From positions 1 through 64,000 of the forward strand of contig NZ_MLFS01000016.1 in assembly GCF_002095485.1 (NCBI RefSeq): a stretch of 64,000 nucleotides of DNA, in the 5' to 3' direction. Source of the DNA: Pantoea wallisii (GTDB lineage: Bacteria; Pseudomonadota; Gammaproteobacteria; Enterobacterales; Enterobacteriaceae). The notes below the pieces were generated by a model. It did not search any database. It was given only the letters and a program-made list of their open reading frames with translations, and was not told the DNA's origin. This document shows positions 55,621 to 64,000 of the stretch, in pieces. Made by a program: the position numbers and the translations under genes. Numbering within the stretch: position 1 is the first letter of the stretch; every line of letters begins with the position of its first letter.

Positions 55621-57045
55621 ATGAGTACAGAGATTAAAACTCAAGTCGTGGTACTTGGGGCAGGTCCTGCAGGTTACTCTGCAGCCTTCCGTTGCGCTGA
55701 TTTAGGTCTGGAAACCGTTCTGGTTGAGCGTTACAGCTCCCTCGGTGGTGTGTGTCTGAACGTAGGCTGTATCCCATCGAAAGCGCTGCTGCACGTCGCG
55801 AAAGTGATTGAAGAGGCGAAAGCGCTGGAAGAGCACGGTATCGTGTTTGGTCAGCCTCAGACTGACATCAACAAAATTCGTACCTGGAAAGAGAAAGTCA
55901 TCACTCAGCTGACAGGCGGACTGGCCGGTATGGCCAAAGGCCGTAAAGTGAAAGTGGTGAACGGTCTGGGTAAATTCACCGGTGCCAACACCCTGGTGGT
56001 GGAAGGTGAAGGCGGCGCGACCACCATCAACTTCGATAACGCCATCATCGCTGCAGGCTCACGTCCAATCGAACTGCCTTTCATTCCTCATAGCGATCCG
56101 CGCGTATGGGACTCTACCGATGCGCTGGAGCTGAAAGAAGTACCGAAGCGTCTGCTGGTTATGGGCGGCGGTATCATCGGTCTGGAGATGGCGACCGTGT
56201 ACCATGCGCTGGGTTCAGAGATTGATGTGGTCGAGATGTTCGACCAGGTTATCCCGGCAGCCGATAAAGACGTGGTCAAAGTCTTCACCAAGCGTATCAG
56301 CAAGAAGTTCAACCTGATGCTGGAGACCAAAGTTACCGCTGTTGATGCCAAAGACGACGGTATCTATGTCTCTATGGAAGGCAAAAAAGCGCCAGCTGAA
56401 GCACAGCGTTACGATGCGGTACTGGTGGCAATTGGCCGCGTACCGAACGGTAAAGGTCTGGATGCCGGTAAAGCGGGCGTGGAAGTGGACGACCGCGGCT
56501 TCATTCGCGTTGACAAGCAGATGCGCACCAACGTGCCACACATCTATGCAATCGGCGATATCGTCGGTCAGCCAATGCTGGCGCACAAAGGTGTGCACGA
56601 AGGTCACGTCGCGGCAGAAGTGATCTCGGGCCTGAAGCACTACTTCGACCCGAAAGTGATCCCATCTATCGCCTATACCGAGCCAGAGGTTGCATGGGTC
56701 GGTCTGACCGAGAAAGAAGCAAAAGAGAAGGGCATCAGCTACGAAGTCTCCACCTTCCCTTGGGCAGCTTCAGGCCGTGCTATTGCTTCTGACTGCGCAG
56801 ACGGTATGACCAAACTGATCTTCGACAAAGAGACGCATCGCGTGATCGGTGGTGCAATTGTCGGCACTAACGGTGGCGAGCTGCTGGGTGAAATTGGTCT
56901 GGCGATTGAAATGGGCTGTGATGCGGAAGACATCGCGCTGACCATTCACGCGCACCCAACGCTGCATGAGTCAGTCGGTCTGGCAGCTGAAGTGTTTGAA
57001 GGCAGTATTACTGACCTGCCAAATGCGAAAGCGAAAAAGAGATAA
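55621..57045 (+). CDS. lpd: Dihydrolipoamide dehydrogenase Lpd, E3
   Basis: FAD enzyme that reoxidises dihydrolipoyl groups of the pyruvate, 2-oxoglutarate and glycine-cleavage complexes. It is 474 residues from the second of two adjacent ATGs (55621, better spaced from AGAGG than 55618), the E. coli length. FAD-binding GAGPAGYSAAFRCADLG, redox-active disulfide GGVCLNVGCIPSKA (about residues 42-55), NAD-binding GGGIIGLEMATV and the catalytic HAHPTLHES (about 443-451) are all present. Confidence 0.98.
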   Translation: MSTEIKTQVVVLGAGPAGYSAAFRCADLGLETVLVERYSSLGGVCLNVGCIPSKALLHVAKVIEEAKALEEHGIVFGQPQTDINKIRTWKEKVITQLTGGLAGMAKGRKVKVVNGLGKFTGANTLVVEGEGGATTINFDNAIIAAGSRPIELPFIPHSDPRVWDSTDALELKEVPKRLLVMGGGIIGLEMATVYHALGSEIDVVEMFDQVIPAADKDVVKVFTKRISKKFNLMLETKVTAVDAKDDGIYVSMEGKKAPAEAQRYDAVLVAIGRVPNGKGLDAGKAGVEVDDRGFIRVDKQMRTNVPHIYAIGDIVGQPMLAHKGVHEGHVAAEVISGLKHYFDPKVIPSIAYTEPEVAWVGLTEKEAKEKGISYEVSTFPWAASGRAIASDCADGMTKLIFDKETHRVIGGAIVGTNGGELLGEIGLAIEMGCDAEDIALTIHAHPTLHESVGLAAEVFEGSITDLPNAKAKKR

Positions 57046-57071
57046 GCTTTGTCTCTGAATAAATAAAGTAA

Positions 57072-57096
57072 CGGCTCCCGAAAGGAGCCGTTTTTT
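57072..57096 (+). terminator. lpd operon terminator
   Basis: CGGCTCC-CGAAA-GGAGCCG followed by six T, 27 bases after the lpd stop. Confidence 0.93.
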
Positions 57097-57191
57097 ATTA
57101 CAGGTACAACTTAAAAATATCGATAAAAAAGGCGCAAGGGCAAACATCCCGCGATGCCGGAATAGCGGGAGCGAACTCCCGCTAAAGAAGT

Positions 57192-57338
57192 TTACGGTTG
57201 AGCTTCGTAGGCCATGATAGCCGATAATTCAGCAGTGAATATCCGCAGTCGTAATTCGCAAAGCGAACTGCGACTGGCCAGACACAAACTTAACAGTATG
57301 AGCCCGCTGATAATCAGCGTGCTGAATCTTAACTTCAT
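57192..57338 (-). CDS. Hok/Gef-family type I toxin (48 residues)
   Basis: Small membrane peptide starting MKLRFSTLIISGLILLS with one hydrophobic helix (residues about 6-21). It then has the Hok C-terminal pattern SSLCELRLR...AELSAIMAYEAQP, which lines up with DLCEVRIRTGQTEVAVFTAYE of E. coli Hok proteins (conserved Cys, Glu and AYE). AAGGAG lies nine bases before the ATG. Hok proteins depolarise the inner membrane; their translation is normally blocked by antisense Sok RNA. The leader carries further hok-locus marks: TTAATTTTCATTAACCGCACGAG and, further up, GCGCTTGAGGCT-TCTGCCT. A hairpin (57167-57184) follows the stop, and a T run on the reverse strand (57125-57130) could end the transcript. 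Whether it is active is unknown. Confidence 0.88.
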   Translation of the reverse strand: MKLRFSTLIISGLILLSLCLASRSSLCELRLRIFTAELSAIMAYEAQP

Positions 57339-57359
57339 AATCACTTACTCCTTGCAATA

Positions 57360-57417
57360 GCACGAGCGAGCGACTACCCTGACATTGCTTAGGTGTCAGT
57401 GGGTCGCTCGCTCGTGC
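57360..57417. repeat. Long hairpin in the hok leader
   Basis: GCACGAGCGAGCGAC (57360-57374) pairs perfectly over 15 bases with GTCGCTCGCTCGTGC (57403-57417). The loop holds a second stem CTGACA (57379-57384) / TGTCAG (57394-57399). It ends about six bases before the hok ribosome-binding site, consistent with a translation-control structure in the hok mRNA and/or in the antisense RNA. Confidence 0.85.
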
Positions 57418-57445
57418 GGTTAATGAAAATTAATCGCACAACTCA
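57380..57445 (+). ncRNA. Candidate Sok-type antisense RNA
   Basis: Placed by analogy with hok/sok loci, where Sok runs opposite the hok leader and ends at a GTTAATGAAAATTAA hairpin. Here TGCGGTTAAT-GAAA-ATTAATCGCA (57415-57438) makes a near-perfect stem on the plus strand. Its promoter and exact ends are not identified, so boundaries are approximate. Confidence 0.45.
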
Positions 57446-57499
57446 CTCCTCACTATCCACCTCACTTGTCAGAACTTAAGGCAGATAGCCTCAAGCGCC

Positions 57500-58014
57500 G
57501 CAGGCAGTCTACGCGTTTTCCCTCTTATTTCATTATTTATTTCTTCTGTTTTGTTATTTTACTGAATGTTATTAATACATTTATCTTTTACGGGATTATT
57601 TAACTTAATTAGCCCATGAATATCATTTTTCTTTTATTTATTAAAAGATAACGGGATTGTGTGAATACAAAAGAGAGTAATAAATCCGGGCATGAATTGT
57701 ATGAAAAAGGGCTCTTAATAGTGCTGAATAAAATTATCAGCCCTGTATGGTGTTAGCTGCTGGCCTGCATAACCAGAAGTTAGCGAACTTTTCTGAAAAA
57801 GCAGAACAGGTTATGGATAGCGCTCTTTGTTAATGCGCCGATGTCACGCTGCTGGCGCTGTTTATCTGGCCCTGTCAAATAGCACGAGCCCGCTTCGGTA
57901 CTGCCCGGCAGAGGCTTAACGCATCTCAACAGACCCGGCAATTTTCTGTGATGTTGCTCAAGCCACAGATAAATCTGCTAAATAACGCGCGAATGTTGCT
58001 TTTTTGTAAACGGA
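57500..58014. other. hok-acnB spacer
   Basis: About 515 bases. The first half (57530-57720) is very AT-rich, unlike the rest of the window; the second half is of average composition. No coding frame or known RNA is recognised. The AT-rich stretch may hold the hok promoter on the reverse strand and could bind H-NS, which is inference. Confidence 0.5.
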
Positions 58015-58043
58015 TTAACAATCTGCCGAAATCCTGCTATGCT
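58015..58043 (+). promoter_or_regulatory. acnB promoter
   Basis: TTAACA (58015-58020), 17-base spacer, TATGCT (58038-58043). Transcription would begin near 58050, leaving about 85 bases of 5' UTR before the GTG. Confidence 0.68.
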
Positions 58044-58133
58044 GGCCGACGCAGAACCGGGCACCTCACCCTACTGTTTGACAGCATCAACAGGTGCACC
58101 GGAAAGCTATACAATGAGAGCGAGGAGAACGTC

Positions 58134-60731
58134 GTGCTAGAAGAATACCGTAAGCACGTTGCCGAGCGTGCTGCCCAGGGGATCGTACCTAAGCCGTTAG
58201 ATGCTTCCCAGATGGCCGCGCTGGTTGAACTGCTGAAAAACCCGCCTGCGGGTGAAGAAGAATTCCTGATTGACCTGCTGGTCAATCGAGTCCCGCCAGG
58301 TGTAGATGAAGCGGCATATGTTAAAGCCGGATTCCTGGCAGCTATCGCAAAGGGCGAAGCCCACTCTCCTCTGGTTACTCGTGAAAAAGCAGTTGAACTG
58401 CTGGGCACCATGCAGGGCGGCTATAACATCCATGCGCTGATTGATGCGCTTGACGATGAGACCCTGGCGCCAATCGCCGCTGAAGCCCTGTCCCACACGC
58501 TGCTGATGTTCGATAACTTCTACGATGTCGAAGAGAAAGCCAAAGCGGGTAACGTACACGCGAAAAAAATTCTCCAGTCCTGGGCTGATGCCGAATGGTT
58601 CCTGAAGCGTCCTAAGCTGGCAGAAAAAATCACTACCACCGTGTTCAAAGTGACCGGCGAAACCAACACCGACGATCTCTCTCCCGCGCCGGATGCATGG
58701 TCACGCCCGGATATTCCACTGCACGCGCTGGCAATGCTGAAAAACCCACGTGACGGCATCGAACCCGACGAGGCTGGCAACATTGGGCCGATCAAACAGA
58801 TCGAAGCGCTGCAGCAAAAAGGCTTCCCGCTGACGTATGTCGGCGACGTAGTCGGTACCGGCTCTTCCCGTAAATCCGCTACCAACTCGGTGCTGTGGTT
58901 CATGGGTGACGATATCCCTTACGTGCCAAACAAAAAGGGCGGCGGCCTGTGCCTGGGCGGTAAAATCGCGCCGATCTTCTTCAACACCATGGAAGATGCC
59001 GGCGCACTGCCCATCGAGCTGGACGTTGACCGCCTGAACATGGGCGATGTGATTGACGTTTACCCGTATAAAGGCGAAGTTCGTCATCACGAAACGGATG
59101 AACTGCTGGCAACCTTTGCGCTGAAAACCGACGTCCTGCTGGATGAAGTGCGTGCCGGTGGCCGTATTCCGCTGATCATCGGTCGCGGCCTGACCACCAA
59201 AGCGCGTGAATCACTGGGTCTGCCGCACAGCGATGTGTTCCAGCAGGCAAAAGATGTGGCGGCCAGCAGCCGTGGTTACTCACTGGCGCAGAAGATGGTC
59301 GGTCGCGCCTGCGGTGTGGACGGTATCCGTCCGGGCGCTTACTGCGAACCGAAGATGACCTCGGTCGGTTCTCAGGATACCACCGGTCCAATGACCCGTG
59401 ATGAACTGAAAGACCTGGCGTGCCTCGGCTTCTCGTCCGATCTGGTGATGCAGTCGTTCTGTCATACCGCGGCGTATCCGAAGCCGGTAGACGTCACCAC
59501 GCACCACACGCTGCCGGACTTCATCATGAACCGTGGCGGCGTGTCGCTGCGTCCGGGCGATGGCGTTATCCACAGCTGGCTGAACCGTATGCTGCTGCCG
59601 GATACCGTGGGCACCGGCGGTGACTCGCACACCCGTTTCCCGATTGGTATCTCCTTCCCGGCGGGCTCGGGTCTGGTCGCGTTTGCTGCTGCAACCGGCG
59701 TGATGCCGCTGGATATGCCGGAGTCGGTGCTGGTGCGTTTCAAAGGTGAAATGCAACCGGGCATCACGCTGCGCGATCTGGTGCATGCGATTCCGCTGTA
59801 CGCTATCAAGCAGGGCCTGCTGACCGTTGAGAAGAAAGGTAAGAAAAATATCTTCTCCGGTCGCGTGCTGGAGATCGAAGGTCTGCCGAAGCTGAAAGTG
59901 GAGCAGGCGTTTGAACTGACTGACGCCTCAGCAGAGCGCTCTGCTGCCGGCTGTACCATCAAGCTGGATAAAGAGCCGATTATCGAGTATCTCAGCTCGA
60001 ACATCGTGCTACTGAAGTGGATGATCTCTGAAGGCTACGGCGATCGTCGTACGCTCGAGCGCCGTATTCAGGGCATGGAAAAATGGCTGGCCGATCCGCA
60101 ACTGCTGGAAGCTGACGCCGATGCAGAGTATGCGGCGGTGATCGAGATCGATCTGGCGGATATCAAAGAGCCTATCCTGTGTGCGCCAAACGATCCGGAT
60201 GATGCGCGCTGGTTGTCTGACGTCCAGGGCGAGAAGATCGACGAAGTGTTCATTGGCTCGTGCATGACCAATATCGGTCACTTCCGTGCGGCAGGTAAAC
60301 TGCTGGATGCGCATAAAGGCCAGCTGCCGACGCGCCTCTGGGTGGCACCGCCAACCAAGATGGATGCCGCACAGCTGACTGAAGAGGGCTACTACAGCGT
60401 CTTTGGTAAGAGCGGTGCACGCATCGAGATCCCGGGCTGCTCACTCTGCATGGGTAACCAGGCGCGCGTGAAGGATGGTGCCACCGTGGTCTCTACTTCT
60501 ACGCGTAACTTCCCGAACCGTCTGGGTACGGGCGCGAACGTGTTCCTGGCCTCGGCCGAGCTGGCTGCGGTGTCATCGCTGCTGGGTAAACTGCCAACGC
60601 CGGATGAGTACCAGCAGTTCATGGTACAGGTTGATAAGACCGCTGATGACACCTATCGCTACCTCAACTTTGACCAGCTGGGTCAGTACACCGAGAAAGC
60701 CGATAGCGTAATCTTCCAGACGGCTGTATAA
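58134..60731 (+). CDS. acnB: Aconitate hydratase B AcnB
   Basis: Main TCA-cycle aconitase; apo-protein also binds mRNA. It is 865 residues, exactly the E. coli length, from a GTG at 58134 with GAGGAG six bases upstream. It has an N-terminal HEAT-like domain ([20 protein letters not shown] onward), then the swivel domain ([16 protein letters not shown]). The [4Fe-4S] cysteines are in [15 protein letters not shown] (about 710) and CSLCMGNQ (about 769-772). The longer in-frame frame from 57948 is rejected since it crosses the promoter. Confidence 0.97.
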   Translation: MLEEYRKHVAERAAQGIVPKPLDASQMAALVELLKNPPAGEEEFLIDLLVNRVPPGVDEAAYVKAGFLAAIAKGEAHSPLVTREKAVELLGTMQGGYNIHALIDALDDETLAPIAAEALSHTLLMFDNFYDVEEKAKAGNVHAKKILQSWADAEWFLKRPKLAEKITTTVFKVTGETNTDDLSPAPDAWSRPDIPLHALAMLKNPRDGIEPDEAGNIGPIKQIEALQQKGFPLTYVGDVVGTGSSRKSATNSVLWFMGDDIPYVPNKKGGGLCLGGKIAPIFFNTMEDAGALPIELDVDRLNMGDVIDVYPYKGEVRHHETDELLATFALKTDVLLDEVRAGGRIPLIIGRGLTTKARESLGLPHSDVFQQAKDVAASSRGYSLAQKMVGRACGVDGIRPGAYCEPKMTSVGSQDTTGPMTRDELKDLACLGFSSDLVMQSFCHTAAYPKPVDVTTHHTLPDFIMNRGGVSLRPGDGVIHSWLNRMLLPDTVGTGGDSHTRFPIGISFPAGSGLVAFAAATGVMPLDMPESVLVRFKGEMQPGITLRDLVHAIPLYAIKQGLLTVEKKGKKNIFSGRVLEIEGLPKLKVEQAFELTDASAERSAAGCTIKLDKEPIIEYLSSNIVLLKWMISEGYGDRRTLERRIQGMEKWLADPQLLEADADAEYAAVIEIDLADIKEPILCAPNDPDDARWLSDVQGEKIDEVFIGSCMTNIGHFRAAGKLLDAHKGQLPTRLWVAPPTKMDAAQLTEEGYYSVFGKSGARIEIPGCSLCMGNQARVKDGATVVSTSTRNFPNRLGTGANVFLASAELAAVSSLLGKLPTPDEYQQFMVQVDKTADDTYRYLNFDQLGQYTEKADSVIFQTAV

Positions 60732-60750
60732 GTCGTAGCAGGAAGGAGAA

Positions 60751-60778
60751 GGGGACGATGCCAATCGTCCCCTTTTTT
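60751..60778 (+). terminator. acnB terminator
   Basis: GGGGACGAT-GCCA-ATCGTCCCC followed by six T, 20 bases after the acnB stop. Confidence 0.94.
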
Positions 60779-60889
60779 ATGCCTCAGCCTCCAGGCATAA
60801 TGCGAGCGCAATCCCACTTTATTACGCGCACAACGCCCACACTTACCGGAACGGTGCCGCCTGGCGCGAAGCATGAGCATGAGGCAAAC

Positions 60890-61255
60890 ATGGAATATGA
60901 ATTTCTGCGCGACGTAACCGGTCAGGTCAAAGTCCGCATGTCGATGGACCACGAAGCGGTGGGACACTGGTTCAACGAAGAGGTGAAGGATAATCTGGCG
61001 CTGCTGGATGATGTCGAGGCCGCTGCCCGTGAGGTAAAAGGCACCATCAATCAGTGGCAGCGCGTGGGGCATGAATACACCCTCTGGCTGGATGAGGAGG
61101 AGGTGATGATTCGTGCAAACCAGCTGGCGCTGGAAGATGACGGTATTGAAGAGGGCATGACCTATTACGATGAGGAGAGTCTCTCTTTTTGCGGCGTCGA
61201 AGATTTTCTCGCGGTGATCGCCGCGTACCGTCAATTTATGGCGGGAAAATTATGA
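60890..61255 (+). CDS. yacL: UPF0231 family protein YacL
   Basis: Small acidic conserved protein of unknown function, 121 residues (E. coli 120). It starts [40 protein letters not shown] at the ATG at 60890 with GAGG upstream; the central [19 protein letters not shown] and [16 protein letters not shown] are conserved. An in-frame extension into the acnB terminator is rejected. Its TGA overlaps the start of the DeoR-type regulator. Confidence 0.94.
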   Translation: MEYEFLRDVTGQVKVRMSMDHEAVGHWFNEEVKDNLALLDDVEAAAREVKGTINQWQRVGHEYTLWLDEEEVMIRANQLALEDDGIEEGMTYYDEESLSFCGVEDFLAVIAAYRQFMAGKL

Positions 61256-62013
61256 AGGGACAAAGCCGTCTCGACCAGATTATGGACTATCTCAAAAGCC
61301 ATAACCTGGTCACGGTAGAACAGCTGGTATGCGCGATCTCTGCGTCACCCGCCACCATCCGCCGCGATCTGATTAAGCTCGACAAAGAAGGCGTAATTAG
61401 CCGCAGCCACGGTGGCGTGACGCTAAACCGGTTCATTTCTGCCCAGCCCACGACGCTGGAGAAGATGCAGCGTAATCTGGCAGAGAAGCAGGCCATCGCG
61501 CAGTTTGCCGCCAGCTACGTAAAGTCTGGTGATGCGGTGGTGCTGGATGCCGGTACCACTATGCTGGAGCTGGCGCGTCAGCTTACCCATCTGCAGCTGC
61601 GGGTGATCACCGCCGATCTGCATATCGCGCTGTTTCTCTCCGAATTCAAACAGATTGAGACCACTATCATCGGCGGCCGTATTGATGACTCCAGCCAGTC
61701 CTGTATTGGTGAGCACGGGCGCCGTTTGCTGCGCAGTATCAATCCGGATGTCGCGTTTGTCAGCTGTAACTCATGGAGTATCGAGCGGGGAATTACCACG
61801 CCGACGGAAGAGAAGGCCGGGTTAAAGATGGACCTGCTGGCGAATGCGCGTCGCCGTGTTTTGCTGGCAGACAGCAGCAAATATGGCTCATGGTCGCTTT
61901 GGTGCGCCGCGCCGATAGAGAGCCTGACCGATGTGGTTACCGACGCTCGCCTGGATGAGACGGTGTGCCGCAACCTGCGTGAACGCGGCATTGCCCTGCA
62001 GCTGACGGTTTGA
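61252..62013 (+). CDS. DeoR/GlpR-family transcriptional regulator
   Basis: 253 residues. The N-terminal HTH ([45 protein letters not shown]; residues about 6-59) is the DeoR signature. The C-terminal sugar-phosphate-sensing domain has the phosphate-loop-like [15 protein letters not shown] (about 100-114) and ADSSKYG (about 204-210). It starts inside the yacL stop (ATGA), so it is translationally coupled. In E. coli the next genes here would be speD-speE; they are absent. No metabolic gene of its own lies beside it, so the target is unknown. Confidence 0.88.
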   Translation: MKGQSRLDQIMDYLKSHNLVTVEQLVCAISASPATIRRDLIKLDKEGVISRSHGGVTLNRFISAQPTTLEKMQRNLAEKQAIAQFAASYVKSGDAVVLDAGTTMLELARQLTHLQLRVITADLHIALFLSEFKQIETTIIGGRIDDSSQSCIGEHGRRLLRSINPDVAFVSCNSWSIERGITTPTEEKAGLKMDLLANARRRVLLADSSKYGSWSLWCAAPIESLTDVVTDARLDETVCRNLRERGIALQLTV

Positions 62014-62014
62014 T

Positions 62015-62036
62015 AAACCGTCCGTCAGGGCGGTTT
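62015..62036 (+). terminator. Terminator between the DeoR gene and yacC
   Basis: AAACCGTCC-GTCA-GGGCGGTTT with a weak T-rich tail, immediately after the DeoR-type gene stop. It separates it from the convergent yacC. Confidence 0.7.
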
Positions 62037-62080
62037 GGTTTCCTTTGCCGCATGCGGGCCAGACCGCATTAGGCGATACG

Positions 62081-62428
62081 CTACTTCACATACGCCAGCA
62101 AACTCAGGGAGTCGCGCGCCAGCGATTTACACTTCTTGTCGTTATTGATGGCGATGCCGCTCAAATCTTTGTAGCTCTCTTCGCCGAGCGACTTCATGTT
62201 GTACGCGCTGTAGTTACTGAGATCCCACCGATTCTGCTGGGCAAAGAACACCAGCGCTTTACGAATCTGCGCGTCCGGCAAATCCTGATAGCCGCAATCA
62301 TTTTTCAGGTAGACAAAAACTGCCGTGAGGTCAGCCAGATCTTCCGCTTCGGATTCGCTCAGAGCAAAGCTGGTGGAGGAGAAGCCAAGGAGTCCCGCCA
62401 GCAGCAGGATCTTGATGCTTTTCGTCAT
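62081..62428 (-). CDS. yacC: YacC family protein (PilS-like domain), exported
   Basis: Conserved small exported protein, 115 residues (E. coli 115). The signal peptide MTKSIKILLLAGLLGFSSTSFA is followed by LSESEAEDLADLTAVFVYLKNDCGYQ, with cysteines at about 49 and 105. Function unknown; in E. coli it neighbours cueO in the same divergent arrangement. The ATG at 62428 is taken because it fits the signal peptide; longer frames run into the cueO promoter. Confidence 0.92.
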   Translation of the reverse strand: MTKSIKILLLAGLLGFSSTSFALSESEAEDLADLTAVFVYLKNDCGYQDLPDAQIRKALVFFAQQNRWDLSNYSAYNMKSLGEESYKDLSGIAINNDKKCKSLARDSLSLLAYVK

Positions 62429-62544
62429 AATCATTCTCAACAAAGGACAATTTATTGACGTTAGCACAGTTACCGCAGGGATTCCGCTAAATTTGCCTAA
62501 ATGGGCCTTTCGCGCCTTTTTCTCAGGACATTCTGTTTCAGCGC

Positions 62545-62575
62545 TTGACCCTCCCACAGGGGAAAGGTTTACCCT
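62545..62575 (+). promoter_or_regulatory. CueR-controlled cueO promoter
   Basis: -35 TTGACC (62545-62550) and -10 TACCCT (62570-62575) are separated by 19 bases, the stretched spacer typical of MerR-type activators. The spacer carries a dyad of the form ACCCTCCC-N4-GGGAAAGGT, matching the CueR box of copA and cueO. Copper should induce the downstream oxidase. Confidence 0.88.
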
Positions 62576-62604
62576 GTGCCCTTATTCACGACAAGGATAA
62601 GAGT

Positions 62605-64000
62605 ATGCAACGTCGCCATTTTCTTAAGTTGACCGCCGCGCTCAGCGCAGCGGGTGCGCTGCCGCTGTGGAGTCGCTCGCTGATGGCGGCCACGCGCCCG
62701 CTGCTGCCTGTGCCCTCACTGCTTGAACCGGATGCGCAGGGGCACTACACGCTGACCGCAATGGCCGGCACCAGCCAGTGGAACGGCAAAGCGGTGCCGA
62801 CCTGGGGCTATAACGGCGCGCTGCTCGGCCCGGCGCTGCGTCTGCAACGCGAGAAAGCGGTAACGGTGAATATCCGCAACCATTTGCCAGAAGCCACCAC
62901 GCTGCACTGGCACGGGCTGGAGATTCCCGGCGCGGTGGATGGCGGACCGCAGGCGATGATTGCGCCGGGCGCGACGCGGCAGGTTACCTTACGCCCGATC
63001 AGCCCGCCGCGACCTGCTGGTACCATCCGCACCAGCACGGCAGCACCGGCTATCAGGTAGCGCAGGGCCTTGCCGGCCTGGTGCTGCTGGAGGATGAGGC
63101 GTCTGGTAAGCTACGCCTGCCAATGCAGTGGGGCGAAGATGATGTGCCGCTGATTTTCCAGGATAAGCAGCTTAACAAAGCGGGATCGCGCATCGATTAT
63201 CAGCTCGATATCATGCGTGCCGCCGTGGGCTGGTTTGGCGATTTAATGCTGACCAACGGCGTAGCGTATCCACAGCATGCCGTACCGCGCGGCTGGCTGC
63301 GCCTGCGCCTGCTCAACGGCTGTAACGCCCGCTCGCTGCACATCGCCGCCAGCGATCGGCGTCCGCTGTATGTGGTGGGCAGCGATGGCGGCCTGCTGGC
63401 GGAACCGATCAGCGTAGAGAGTCTGCCACTGCTGCCGGGAGAGCGCTTCGAAGTGTTGGTCGATACCTCTGACGGCAAGCCTTTCGATATCGTTACGCTG
63501 CCGGTCACGCAGATGGGCATGACGCTGGCCCCGTTCGATCAGCCGTTACCGCTGGTGCAGATTCTGCCGCTGCGCGTCATGGCCAGCGGTACGCTGCCGG
63601 ATAAACTGGTGGATCTGCCGCCTGTGCCATCCGCCGAAGGCCTGCAAAACCGCTGGCTGCAGCTGATGATGGACCCGCAGCTTGATCAACAGGGCATGCA
63701 GGCGCTGAAGGATCGCTACGGTGATAAAGCGATGGGCAACATGCAAGGCCATGATATGAAGGGCCATGACATGAAGGATGAACATGGCAGCATGGCGATG
63801 GACCACGGCAGCATGCCCATGGATCACAGCCAGCACGGCAAAACGGCGGCGTATGATTTCCATAACGGTAACAAGATAAACGGGCAGGCGTTCAATATGA
63901 CGAAGCCGATGTTTGATGTACCGCTCGGTAAGCTGGAGAAGTGGACTATCTCAGGCGAGGGCGATGCGATGCTGCATCCGTTCCATATCCACGGCACCCA
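62605..64000 (+). CDS. cueO: Multicopper oxidase CueO (one apparent frameshift; C terminus outside window)
   Basis: Periplasmic cuprous oxidase for copper tolerance. The start [17 protein letters not shown] is a Tat signal (RRxFLK), with AAGGATAAGAG upstream. Copper ligands [11 protein letters not shown] (about 99-109) are intact, then the frame breaks near 62995; with one base added (CGCCC to CGCCCC) it continues [19 protein letters not shown] and on to the second copper motif HPFHIHGT, where the window ends. A methionine/histidine-rich segment (about 63735-63840, with [10 protein letters not shown]) corresponds to the Cu(I)-binding insert of E. coli CueO. About 60-70 residues are missing at the right edge. 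Confidence 0.92.

Overview
The window is a stretch of enterobacterial chromosome. Gene content and order match the Escherichia coli thiBP - setA - leu - ilvIH - cra - dcw (mra/fts/mur) - secA - guaC - ampDE - aroP - pdhR/aceEF/lpd - acnB - cueO segment, and most proteins are close to full-length orthologues. The moderately high GC content, the gaps relative to E. coli (no leuO between leuL and ilvI, no speDE beside yacC) and the inserted accessory genes suggest an Erwiniaceae member (Pantoea/Erwinia-like). That genus-level call is inference.

Layout. 1-5.2 kb: thiamine uptake (thiP, thiB with a TPP riboswitch), sgrR, a short SgrS-like sRNA and setA (sugar-phosphate stress). 5.2-13 kb: leucine operon leuLABCD with attenuator and promoter, then acetolactate synthase III (ilvIH). 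13.1-14.2 kb: cra. 14.6-32.5 kb: the complete division and cell-wall cluster mraZ-rsmH-ftsLI-murEF-mraY-murD-ftsW-murGC-ddlB-ftsQAZ-lpxC, with its mra promoter and MraZ repeats. 32.7-38.6 kb: secM-secA, a small winged-helix regulator-like gene, mutT, yacG-zapD-coaE. 38.8-45.6 kb: guaC, type IV pilus genes hofC/hofB/ppdD, nadC, ampD-ampE. 45.6-48 kb: an accessory pair, a GH43 glycosidase and a GPH-family sugar symporter. 48-57 kb: aroP, pdhR and the pyruvate dehydrogenase complex. 57.1-57.5 kb: a small Hok-type toxin gene with a structured leader (hok/sok-like type I toxin-antitoxin). 58-64 kb: acnB, yacL, a DeoR-type regulator, yacC and a CueR-controlled cueO cut by the window edge.

Two observations stand out. 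(1) Twelve reading-frame breaks occur in ten genes (thiB, rsmH, murG twice, lpxC twice, the winged-helix gene, nadC, the GH43 gene, aroP, aceF, cueO). Each is repaired by adding exactly one base, and several are in genes essential in E. coli. This points to systematic base undercalling in the assembly rather than gene decay. These genes are annotated across the breaks. (2) The 1 kb lpd-acnB spacer contains a 48-codon Hok homologue with the sequence and structural marks of a hok/sok locus. Further items are a divergent SecM arrest motif, a short SgrS without an obvious SgrT, and a hairpin between ftsA and ftsZ.
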